Origin: Eubacteriaceae bacterium UBA7485
GTDB lineage: Bacteria; Bacillota; Clostridia; Eubacteriales; Eubacteriaceae
Assembly: GCA_002478485.1 (NCBI GenBank)
Contig: DLOL01000087.1
Coordinates: 7,534-25,552, forward strand
Length of the DNA stretch: 18,019 bases
Direction: 5' to 3'
The notes under the pieces are model-generated. The model ran no database searches and had not been told where the DNA came from. It saw only the letters and a program-made list of their open reading frames with translations. Both the position numbers and the translations under genes were made by a program. Positions within the stretch are counted from its first letter, which is position 1; every line of letters starts with the position of its first letter. Positions 6,544-13,250 of this stretch are shown piece after piece.

Positions 6544-8364
6544 TTAATTTCTTCTTGAACGGCGCCTGTCAAGTTCTGAAAGGATTTTTTTCCTCAGACG
6601 GATGTCATCCGGCGTAACTTCCACCAGCTCATCGTCTTCGATAAACTCGAGCGCTTCTTCAAGCGTGAAGACTTTTGGATCAATCAGCTTTAACGCTTCA
6701 TCCGACCCTGAAGCACGGGTATTCGTCAGCTTTTTGTTCTTGGTCGGATTGACAATAATATCATCCGATTTATTGTTAATCCCCACGATCATGCCTTCAT
6801 AGACAGGAGTGGCCGGACCAACAATCAGCGTTCCGCGATCCGAGAGGTTAAACAGAGAATAAGCCATGGTGTCCCCGTTGACGCCTGAAATCAACACCCC
6901 GTTCTGACGGCCAGGGATTTCGCCAAAGTAATCTTCAAAATCGATAAAGCGTCTGACCAGCGTCCCTTCACCATGGGTGTCATTGATGAATTCGGACTGA
7001 TATCCTAAGAGTCCCCGGGTCGGAACATGAAATTCCAGCTTCGTCCATCCCTGATCCGAACTCATGGAAATCATGGTTCCTTTTCGGATGTTAAGCTTCT
7101 GGATGACGGTTCCTGAATATTCATCGGGAACACTGATGATCACTTCTTCGACCGGCTCCTTCTTCTTTCCGTTTTCGTCTTTTCTTAGAATGACTTCAGG
7201 CTTGGACACGCCGATTTCATAACCTTCTCTTCTCATATTTTCAAGAAGGATGGATAAATGAAGTTCTCCTCTGCCCGAAACCTTATATCCTTCGGTTGTG
7301 TCCGGAAGCGGTTCGACGCGCATGCCCACGTTGACTTCCAGTTCTTTTTCAAGTCGTGCCTTTAAATGTCGGGTGGTGACAAACTTTCCCGATTTTCCCG
7401 CAAACGGGCTGGTGTTGACGAGGAAATTCATGGAAAGAGTCGGCTCTTCGATCTCAATCATGTCCATCGGCTCGCACTGGTTGATTTCACCGATCGTCTC
7501 GCCAATCATGATATCGGGAATTCCGGAGATCACTGCGATATCGCCGGCTGTCGCTTCTTTTACTTCCACACGGGACATTCCCTTGTAAACGAAGACCTGG
7601 CCGATTTTGCATTTTTCAAAACTTCCATTCCTTTTATAAACTTCCAGTTTATCTCCGGGATGAATCGTGCCTTTTTCAATTCTTCCGATTCCAAGCCGCC
7701 CGATATAGTCATCATATGCAAGGGTGGAAATCTGCATCTGAAGCGGTTCAAGCGACAGATCTTCTTTATTTCCCGCTCTCTCCACGATGGTTTCAAACAA
7801 AGGTGTGAGATCGGTGCTGTCGTCATCAAGTTCTCTTTTTGCAATCCCCTGCTTCGCGATTCCGTAGAGAATTGGAAAATCCAGCTGCTCGTCATTTGCT
7901 CCGAGTTCGACAAACAGATCAAAAACTTCATCCACCACTTCTTCAGCCCTCTGATCTTTTTTATCAATCTTATTGATAAAAAGAATCGGATTCAGTCCCT
8001 GCTCAAGAGACTTGTTGAGGACAAAACGCGTCTGCGGCATAGGGCCTTCAGAAGAGTCAACGAGCAAAATGACGGTGTCAACCGTCTTGAGAATACGTTC
8101 CACTTCCGAAGAGAAGTCCGCATGACCGGGAGTATCTACAATATTGATCTTAGTGTCTCCATGCATGATGGAGCAGTTTTTGGAGTAAATGGTAATTCCG
8201 CGTTCTCTTTCCAAGTCATTGGAGTCCATCACGCAGTCCACCACTTCCTGGTTTTCTCTAAACACGCCGCTTTGAGCGAGGAACGCGTCGACTAAAGTGG
8301 ACTTTCCCGCATCAACATGGGCAATTACAGCAATATTAATAATCTTTTGAGGTTTTTCTGACAT
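6544..8364 (-). CDS. typA: Ribosome-associated translational GTPase TypA/BipA
   Basis: This 606-residue GTPase of the EF-G family is involved in ribosome assembly and stress or cold adaptation. The GTP-binding motifs are complete: G1 AHVDAGKST (15-23), RGIT (55-58), DTPGH (77-81) and NKID (131-134). Domain II, the EF-G-like domains III and V, and the BipA-specific C-terminal domain follow, ending in a basic tail. Length is normal. The start ATG has only a weak GTGAGAAG upstream. It has its own terminator and a separate terminator lies behind it, so it is probably transcribed alone from the roughly 50-bp space upstream, although I could not place a promoter with confidence. Confidence 0.97.
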   Translation of the reverse strand: MSEKPQKIINIAVIAHVDAGKSTLVDAFLAQSGVFRENQEVVDCVMDSNDLERERGITIYSKNCSIMHGDTKINIVDTPGHADFSSEVERILKTVDTVILLVDSSEGPMPQTRFVLNKSLEQGLNPILFINKIDKKDQRAEEVVDEVFDLFVELGANDEQLDFPILYGIAKQGIAKRELDDDSTDLTPLFETIVERAGNKEDLSLEPLQMQISTLAYDDYIGRLGIGRIEKGTIHPGDKLEVYKRNGSFEKCKIGQVFVYKGMSRVEVKEATAGDIAVISGIPDIMIGETIGEINQCEPMDMIEIEEPTLSMNFLVNTSPFAGKSGKFVTTRHLKARLEKELEVNVGMRVEPLPDTTEGYKVSGRGELHLSILLENMRREGYEIGVSKPEVILRKDENGKKKEPVEEVIISVPDEYSGTVIQKLNIRKGTMISMSSDQGWTKLEFHVPTRGLLGYQSEFINDTHGEGTLVRRFIDFEDYFGEIPGRQNGVLISGVNGDTMAYSLFNLSDRGTLIVGPATPVYEGMIVGINNKSDDIIVNPTKNKKLTNTRASGSDEALKLIDPKVFTLEEALEFIEDDELVEVTPDDIRLRKKILSELDRRRSRRN

Positions 8365-8408
8365 GTACTTCTCACTTCATGCGCCTTTGTCCAAAAGCGC
8401 TATTTTCT

Positions 8409-8436
8409 CAAAAATAACCCCGGGAATCGGGGTTAT
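8409..8436 (-). terminator. Rho-independent terminator of the acidic membrane protein gene
   Basis: ATAACCCCG (8414-8422) and CGGGGTTAT (8428-8436) form a nine-pair stem with a five-base loop, followed on the minus strand by a T-rich tract. It separates the upstream gene from typA. Confidence 0.85.
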
Positions 8437-8459
8437 CACCATACAATATTATACGCCTA

Positions 8460-8486
8460 AGAAGCCGTGGAATAAACCCGGCTTCT
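8460..8486 (-). other. First of two tandem hairpins after the acidic membrane protein gene
   Basis: AGAAGCCG (8460-8467) and CGGCTTCT (8479-8486) pair over eight bases with an 11-base loop. It sits 22 bases after the stop and before the U-run terminator. There is no U-run of its own, so it is probably a 3' stability element or auxiliary terminator stem. Confidence 0.55.
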
Positions 8487-8508
8487 ACTTGTTAACGTGC
8501 TCAGATTA

Positions 8509-9939
8509 TTAATTTTGCTGGGCAGTTGATTGATTTGAATCGTTCGATGCAGTTGCTGCTGTATTTTTGTTAGAGCTGCTCGAGTTGCTGGCAGCGGTGT
8601 TTTTATTGGAGGCTGCCGCAGTGCTCGTGGCCTGTGCGGTTGTTCCGCTGTCCGTGCTCTGATCTGATCCCTGAGAATCAGAATCCGGTGTCTGTGAGCT
8701 CGATCCCTGATTTGAGCTTGATGAAGACGAGCTGTTCTGGTTCGAACTGCTTGATGTATCCTGCGTATTCTGATCTGTCGTCTGGGTTTGTGCTGGCTGC
8801 TCATCCTGATGCGACGTGTCCTGATCATCTTCATCCTGCGTGTAATCCGAATCAGTATCCGAATCATAAGTGGATGAATTGCTGTGCGAAGAAGTGTCGT
8901 CTGAATAAGTGCTGCTGCCAGAACCTGAAGAGCTTGTAGCGCCGCTTTCACGGTCCGTGGCTTTCACAGTCGGTTCCGTGGTTTTATTCTGGTTTTGCTG
9001 AACCTGCACTTCCTGTTTTGCCTTCTCTTCCTGGCTTCTTGCATTGTAGGCGTTGACGCCAAGCACACCGATCACGATGGCGCACAACGCGACGAGAATT
9101 CCGATAAAGATTTTGAATTTCTTATGATTGTCTTTATGGACCGCGCCTTCTTCGTCAAGATAAACATCATTCGGGTCTAGATCCGCACGGTTTATGGAGT
9201 CCGTATCAAGTGGGGCGGTTTCGAAAGCTGCTTCTGGAACTGCGCTTTCTTCGACAGGAGCCGTGTCAATCGGCGCGGTTTCAAATTTGCCGTCATCCGA
9301 TTCCGGTTCCTTATCTATCTGTTTTTTGACATCATACGGATTGAATGCAACCGTCTCATCCGGCGCGTCAAGCGGCATTGTTAAAATCATGCCGTCATCT
9401 TCATCCGGAATCCCTGCGCTCCCCAGCACCATGGTTTCATCTTCATCCGGAAGCTTTATGTTTTCCAGAACCATGGTTTCGTCTTCGTCCGGCAGACTCG
9501 TATTTCCAGCACCTGCCGTTTCGGTCCGGTCCGGGATGATTGGACTTCCAAGAACGACAGTTTCATCCGTTACCTGGTCAAGAGGGGCTGTTGAAGCCTC
9601 GTCATCATTATCCGCAAAATCATAGATCGCTTTATCATTTACTTGATCTCTATCGTCAGGAAAAAGACCTTCAGGAGAAGCTGCATCCGCGTCTGACTGA
9701 CCCACAAAATCCTCGTTCTTACCTGTGTCTCCAAATTCAAGAACATCTGCAGGCTCAGGTTGATTATGAAGGAGCCAATCCTCGTCCTCATCCGCTTCCG
9801 CAGCAAACCCATCCAGAATATCCTGGTAATCTTCGGTTTGCTCTTCAGGTTCATCCTTGCCGAGTCTCACATTTTCGAAACTGTCCGAGTCGAAAAGTTC
9901 TTCTGCAAAGATGTCACTGTCGCGATTTTCTTTTGTCAC
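8509..9939 (-). CDS. Unrecognised single-pass membrane protein with acidic Thr-motif tail and Ser/Thr-rich outer region
   Basis: I do not recognise a family. Residue numbers here count from an ATG at 9963 (484 residues). That ATG lacks a ribosome binding site, whereas a GTG at codon 9 (9939) has AAGGTGG four bases upstream and is preferred (476 residues). Residues 1-280 are strongly acidic. They carry T-x-x-(L/I/V/F) motifs at T125, T135, T163, T177, T195, T204, T229, T234 and T249, many as DETMVL, DETVVL or ETAPL. A 14-residue repeat (PDEDETMVL type) starts at residues 157, 171 and 185. One membrane helix lies at about 283-306 after a Lys/His-rich stretch, placing the acidic part in the cytoplasm. 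Residues 310-484 are Ser/Thr/Asn/Gln/Asp-rich low complexity, probably outside. Two tandem hairpins follow the gene. A phosphorylated signalling or scaffold role is inference only. Confidence 0.75.
   Translation of the reverse strand: MTKENRDSDIFAEELFDSDSFENVRLGKDEPEEQTEDYQDILDGFAAEADEDEDWLLHNQPEPADVLEFGDTGKNEDFVGQSDADAASPEGLFPDDRDQVNDKAIYDFADNDDEASTAPLDQVTDETVVLGSPIIPDRTETAGAGNTSLPDEDETMVLENIKLPDEDETMVLGSAGIPDEDDGMILTMPLDAPDETVAFNPYDVKKQIDKEPESDDGKFETAPIDTAPVEESAVPEAAFETAPLDTDSINRADLDPNDVYLDEEGAVHKDNHKKFKIFIGILVALCAIVIGVLGVNAYNARSQEEKAKQEVQVQQNQNKTTEPTVKATDRESGATSSSGSGSSTYSDDTSSHSNSSTYDSDTDSDYTQDEDDQDTSHQDEQPAQTQTTDQNTQDTSSSSNQNSSSSSSSNQGSSSQTPDSDSQGSDQSTDSGTTAQATSTAAASNKNTAASNSSSSNKNTAATASNDSNQSTAQQN
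9370..9495 (-). repeat. 42-bp tandem repeat (three units) inside the acidic protein gene
   Basis: Three in-frame units of 42 bp encode the 14-residue repeat around PDEDETMVL. The two best conserved DNA copies share accatggtttc-type sequence starting at 9428 and 9470, exactly 42 bp apart, with silent changes. The third unit has lost the threonine (DDGMIL). A weaker fourth unit may precede them (about 9496-9537). Confidence 0.7.
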
Positions 9940-9990
9940 TTGTCCACCTTCTGAATGCTTCATAATACGGTTACTAAGTTTAAGTTAGCT

Positions 9991-9996
9991 ATTATA
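9991..9996 (-). promoter_or_regulatory. Extended -10 promoter of the acidic membrane protein gene
   Basis: The minus strand reads TGTTATAAT, a perfect TATAAT with an upstream TG one base before it. No good -35 is present, which suits an extended -10 promoter. The start site would be near 9984, about 45 bases upstream of the preferred GTG start. Confidence 0.6.
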
Positions 9997-10087
9997 ACAC
10001 ATACCAGACCGCCAATCACTTAAACAAAGATTTCTCAATAAAAATTAGACGATTCTAGAATTAGTGTATCTTAATTTGTAAGGTGTC

Positions 10088-10096
10088 TGATAAAAT
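10088..10096 (+). promoter_or_regulatory. Probable extended -10 promoter of the TetR gene
   Basis: TG-A-TAAAAT lies 29-37 bases upstream of the ATG, giving a start near 10103 and a short leader. The -35 is weak. A 10-bp palindrome ATTCTAGAAT (10052-10061) lies upstream and could be an operator for self-control, which is common in this family. Confidence 0.45.
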
Positions 10097-10125
10097 ATAG
10101 TAAATTGATAGAAAGGCGGGATTTC

Positions 10126-10707
10126 ATGCGGCAAAAAGCTTTAGACCGGCGCGTGAAACGCACACGCGCAAATCTTAGAGCCAGCATCACTAAGCTGCTC
10201 CATCAAAAACCTGTCAATGAAATCACGGTCCGGGAAATCTCAGAAGGAGCTGACATCAACAGAGCCACCTTTTACCTCCATTATAAAGATGTGTATGATA
10301 TGATCGATAAAATCGAAAATGAGATGTTTGAGGAGTTTGAAAAGATTATCTCCGCCCACTCCCCCGAGGAGTTTAAAGAACATCCATTCCTGGTCATACA
10401 GGACATCTTTACATTTCTGGACCAAAACAAAGACATGTGCTCAGCGCTTTTATCCCCGAACGGAGATATGGCTTTTGTGGAAAAATTGAAAGCGGTGCTA
10501 TGGAAAAAATGCGCGTATGACTGGGAAAAGCTGTATGGAAATAACGGCCAGATTGATTTAGGTCCTTACATCAGCTTTGTTTTGAGCGGTTCGATCGGAC
10601 TTCTCTCCTACTGGCTTGATGATCAGAAAAATACAAGAACAGCGGAAGAGATGGCAAAAATGGCCGAGCAAATGATCATGAGAGGCCTCCACTCATTGGA
10701 AAATTAA
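10126..10707 (+). CDS. TetR/AcrR family transcriptional regulator
   Basis: A 193-residue regulator. The ATG at 10126 is chosen because AAAGGCGGG lies five bases upstream; an in-frame TTG seven codons earlier has no such site. The N-terminal helix-turn-helix (about residues 33-52, EITVREISEGADINRATFYLH) is a classic TetR DNA-binding motif with the F-Y-x-H-(Y/F)-K signature. The C-terminal ligand/dimer domain (LSGSIGLLSYWLDDQKNTR region) resembles the DhaS-like TetR_C_7 type. It is divergent from the acidic membrane protein gene and convergent with an SDR gene. Either neighbour could be a target, but no ligand can be predicted. Confidence 0.93.
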   Translation: MRQKALDRRVKRTRANLRASITKLLHQKPVNEITVREISEGADINRATFYLHYKDVYDMIDKIENEMFEEFEKIISAHSPEEFKEHPFLVIQDIFTFLDQNKDMCSALLSPNGDMAFVEKLKAVLWKKCAYDWEKLYGNNGQIDLGPYISFVLSGSIGLLSYWLDDQKNTRTAEEMAKMAEQMIMRGLHSLEN

Positions 10708-10713
10708 AAGGGC

Positions 10714-10740
10714 AAGGTGACGAAACCGTCACCTTTTTTT
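10714..10740 (+). terminator. Rho-independent terminator shared by the TetR gene and the SDR gene
   Basis: AAGGTGACG (10714-10722) pairs with CGTCACCTT (10727-10735) around AAAC, followed by a run of T through 10740. The SDR stop codon (10739-10741) abuts the T-run. In reverse the stem is followed by CCCTTTT, so it can work both ways. Confidence 0.9.
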
Positions 10741-11533
10741 ACATTTTCTTTATTTTTCCGACAAAATAGCTCTTAATCGGTTTTGGAACCATTCTTAAAA
10801 GCTTATTCATTCCTCCGGGAACGATCACGCCTTCATTCTTCATCAGTCCTGCTACCCCGGTCCTCGCCACTTCTCTCGGAGACATGGCAAGCTTTGGTGT
10901 CTCGCTTCCAGCTTTATGAAAAAATCCTGTATTCGTGCTCCCGGGGCACAAGGCGCAAACTTGAACCCCGTGTTTTCGTGCCTCTGCCCGTACTGCAAGG
11001 GTGTAATCGAGCACGTAAGCCTTACTCGCAAAATAGGAAGCGGTGTAAGGTCCCGGCTGAAAGGCGCCGGTTGACGAGAGGTTGAGAATTTTTCCGCATC
11101 CGCTCCGGTACATTTCTCGTAAAAAGAATTTTGTCAGTCCGGTCAGCGTGACAACATTCAAAATCAGTTCACCCTCCTCCTTACTCCAGTCAATCTCGGA
11201 AGCTTCCCCGATACTGCCTGCTCCTGCATTATTGACTAGTATGTGGACGGGAAGCGGTTTGTCCTGATCTTTATAGGGTTCAAGAAGTGAACAAACCTGA
11301 TCGAACAGGGCCTGGGCGCTATCGGGAAGGGACAAATCCTGCACAGCATACAAAATGATCTGATCACCGGGGCGAAGACGCGCCAGTTTATCTGTAGCTT
11401 GCCTGAGGCGCTCTTCATTGCTCCCGGCAAGGATTAAATCATATCCCCGTTCGAGAAGCTCGCGCGCGATTTCATAACCGATCCCGCCGCCAGCTCCTGT
11501 GACGAGCGCAAACTTTGATTTTTTCTTTTTCAA
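10739..11533 (-). CDS. Short-chain dehydrogenase/reductase (SDR family oxidoreductase)
   Basis: A 264-residue classical SDR. The NAD(P)-binding TGAGGGIG is at 12-19, NNAG at 101-104, the catalytic serine is probably S153 (NLSS), and YFASK at 167-171 gives Tyr167 and Lys171. The poly-lysine start and basic C-terminal tail (KPIKSYFVGKIKKM) resemble DltE/YqjQ-like SDRs that act on lipids or unknown carbonyls. The substrate cannot be read from sequence. The start is TTG, with a strong AAGGAGG six bases upstream and no usable ATG nearby. It is divergent from a family 8 glycosyltransferase and convergent with the TetR gene. Confidence 0.93.
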   Translation of the reverse strand: MKKKKSKFALVTGAGGGIGYEIARELLERGYDLILAGSNEERLRQATDKLARLRPGDQIILYAVQDLSLPDSAQALFDQVCSLLEPYKDQDKPLPVHILVNNAGAGSIGEASEIDWSKEEGELILNVVTLTGLTKFFLREMYRSGCGKILNLSSTGAFQPGPYTASYFASKAYVLDYTLAVRAEARKHGVQVCALCPGSTNTGFFHKAGSETPKLAMSPREVARTGVAGLMKNEGVIVPGGMNKLLRMVPKPIKSYFVGKIKKM

Positions 11534-11581
11534 TCGGAACCTCCTTAAATTTCCAGATGGATAACAATTAGCAATTGAGGT

Positions 11582-11612
11582 ATGTATTTAATATAACGCA
11601 GTATCAATACAT
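11582..11612. promoter_or_regulatory. Inverted repeat between SDR and glycosyltransferase genes
   Basis: ATGTATT (11582-11588) and AATACAT (11606-11612) are perfect seven-base arms 17 bp apart, centred in the 99-bp divergent spacer. A second small one, CAATT-AGC-AATTG, lies just to its left. The position suits an operator controlling one or both genes. Confidence 0.4.
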
Positions 11613-11632
11613 TATCGTGAAAAGGAGACGAC

Positions 11633-12514
11633 GTGAATTTACTTTTTTGCATCAACAAAGGGTATGTCAATCACTTTCTCAACTGCCTCCGGAGTATTGA
11701 ACTGAATGGCGGCGCGGACCACTACGATGTGCACATTCTTCACTCCGACCTTGACCCGAAGGTCATGGAAAGGATACAGGCAAGTGCGAATTGTTCAAGC
11801 TTTTACTATTACAAAATAGACGAAAGCATCTTTTCGGGCTTTCCGGAATTTCGAAGATACCCAAAGCAGATTTATTATCGGCTAGTCTCGGCCTTAATCC
11901 TGCCAAAGGAATTGGACCGAATTCTTTATCTTGATGCGGACCTGATTGTCATCAATCCGCTGAAAGAGCTCTATGAAACAGATTTTGAGGGAAACTGGTT
12001 TGGCGCTTGCACACATACAAATCCGATTTTCAACGTCTTCAACCAGGTGCGTCTGGGGGTGATCGAGCCGGGCACGCCTTATATCAATACCGGCGTGGTG
12101 TTAATGAATCTCCCTTTATTGAGAGAGAATATCAAAATCGAAGATATTCGGGACTACGTAAAATACCATAAGTTCACATTTATTCTTCCGGATCAGGACA
12201 TTATCTACGGACTCTACGGTGACCATATCAAGCTTCTTGATACGCTCAAATATAACCTTTCAGACCGTGTGATGTTCTTTCATAACTCTGATCCGATGCT
12301 CGATCCCATTACGGTGGACTGGGTTCGCGAAAACACAGTGATTATCCATTACTGCGGAAAGAACAAACCGTGGAATAAGAAATATGTGGGGCTGTTAAAT
12401 ATCTTCTACGATGAACTGAAGCCGTTCTTTTTATCTGCGCCCCAAGTAACTGAACCGCATTATGAGCCGGATGAGATGAAATTGATTCAAATGTCAGAAA
12501 TAGAAATGGACTAG
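11633..12514 (+). CDS. Family 8 glycosyltransferase
   Basis: A 293-residue GT8 enzyme that transfers a sugar from a nucleotide-sugar with retention of configuration. The metal-binding DAD is at D101-D103 (LYLDADLIVIN), YINTGVVLMNL at 150-160 is the conserved acceptor-side motif, DQD lies at 188-190 and the C-terminal HYCGKNKPW (239-247) is the canonical H-x-x-G-x-x-K-P-W. The start is GTG with AAAGGAG at good spacing. The family is shared by LPS/teichoic/polysaccharide transferases, and the acceptor is unknown. The gene stands alone between an SDR and nrdG. There is no membrane segment, so it acts in the cytoplasm or at the inner membrane face. Confidence 0.93.
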   Translation: MNLLFCINKGYVNHFLNCLRSIELNGGADHYDVHILHSDLDPKVMERIQASANCSSFYYYKIDESIFSGFPEFRRYPKQIYYRLVSALILPKELDRILYLDADLIVINPLKELYETDFEGNWFGACTHTNPIFNVFNQVRLGVIEPGTPYINTGVVLMNLPLLRENIKIEDIRDYVKYHKFTFILPDQDIIYGLYGDHIKLLDTLKYNLSDRVMFFHNSDPMLDPITVDWVRENTVIIHYCGKNKPWNKKYVGLLNIFYDELKPFFLSAPQVTEPHYEPDEMKLIQMSEIEMD

Positions 12515-12535
12515 ATCGCAATCTAGTCCATTTCT
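12502..12535. terminator. 15-bp perfect hairpin covering the ends of the glycosyltransferase and nrdG genes
   Basis: AGAAATGGACTAGAT (12502-12516) pairs completely with its complement at 12521-12535 around a CGCA loop. The stem contains the glycosyltransferase TAG (12512-12514) and reaches the nrdG TGA (12535-12537). Only 20 bases separate the two stops. Neither side has a clean U-run, so termination is likely but not textbook. Confidence 0.65.
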
Positions 12536-13071
12536 CACCTCATGCTGTCAATCGGATAAAGAATAATCTGATCCGAATCTCTGGTTTTTTTTAAATCAAT
12601 AATCCGCTGATTCTCTGATCCTCGAAAAGGAAGGGCGATATTTTTTAGTTCTTCCACAAACGGACCGTCCACGAGAATATCCGCACCCTCTAAAATTTCG
12701 TCTGTGCATTCTGTTCTGGCTCTGGAAGGCCTCTCACCACTCAACTCTTCATAAGTGAATCCCGAATAAATCCACACCGTCTTATCCGGATACATTTCCT
12801 TTACGGATTTAAGAAGCTGGCACACCTCTGTTTGATTCTCCGGTTCAAACGGCTCGCCTCCAAGAATTGATAGCCCCGCGATATAGGAAGGCTCAAGAGC
12901 TTTTAGAAGGTTCTTTTCCGTTTGTTCTTCATAAGGCTCTCCGGCTTGAAAAGACCAGGCTTCCTCATTAAAGCAGTTTTTGCAGGCATGCCTGCATCCG
13001 GATACAAATAAAGAGACGCGAATACCTTCTCCATTGGCAATATCCGGGTTCTTAATCGCTTTATAATTCAT
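12535..13071 (-). CDS. nrdG: Anaerobic ribonucleotide reductase-activating protein
   Basis: A 178-residue radical SAM activase that generates the glycyl radical on NrdD. The [4Fe-4S]-binding cysteines are C26-x3-C30-x2-C33 (GCRHACKNC), followed by the SAM-binding GGEP at 71-74. Length is normal for the family. The ATG has GGAGG upstream. It lies 179 bp downstream of nrdD on the same strand, but a terminator-like hairpin sits in between, so nrdG expression may depend on read-through or a second promoter. Confidence 0.96.
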   Translation of the reverse strand: MNYKAIKNPDIANGEGIRVSLFVSGCRHACKNCFNEEAWSFQAGEPYEEQTEKNLLKALEPSYIAGLSILGGEPFEPENQTEVCQLLKSVKEMYPDKTVWIYSGFTYEELSGERPSRARTECTDEILEGADILVDGPFVEELKNIALPFRGSENQRIIDLKKTRDSDQIILYPIDSMR

Positions 13072-13200
13072 TTATCCTCCGTGTCAAATAGCATATAAGC
13101 TGGAAAGAACAGGATGGGTTCTGTCTCGTTCGATACTTTTATTTTGGAATGTTGCTGTTAAACCGCTCATCTTCCAGTTGCTTTCGACTCAGGCAAGCGT
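13072..13200 (-). other. Structured spacer upstream of nrdG
   Basis: The space between the nrdD terminator and nrdG has AGCTGGAA (13098-13105) complementary to TTCCAGTT (13172-13179, one G-U), enclosing AGAAC-7-GTTCT (13106-13122). It may be the nrdG leader. A plus-strand TATAAG at 13094 with TTTATC 17 bp before it is weak evidence for a plus-strand RNA. I could not identify a known riboswitch. Confidence 0.3.
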
Positions 13201-13240
13201 AAAAAAGGATCTATTCGCAGATGGAATTAGATCCTTTTTG
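13201..13240 (-). terminator. Rho-independent terminator between nrdD and nrdG
   Basis: AAAAAGGATCTA (13202-13213) pairs with TAGATCCTTTTT (13228-13239). Read on the minus strand it is followed by six T, and it also works in the plus direction. It starts about 11 bases after the nrdD stop. Confidence 0.8.
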
Positions 13241-13250
13241 TTTCTTAATT

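Noticed and set aside
7366..8295. A 309-codon plus-strand frame opposite typA
   Set aside because: It is an antisense shadow of a highly conserved GTPase gene; there is no independent evidence of coding.
8457..8951. A minus-strand frame rich in Arg/Thr/Gln overlapping the end of the acidic membrane protein gene
   Set aside because: It is a frame-shifted reading of low-complexity Ser/Thr/Asn codons with no start signal of its own, and it runs through both 3' hairpins.
13072..13240. Possible 6S RNA, T-box or tracrRNA-like element between nrdD and nrdG
   Set aside because: No T-box core, no long closing stem typical of 6S RNA, and no CRISPR repeat or cas gene in the window. Only generic stems remain.
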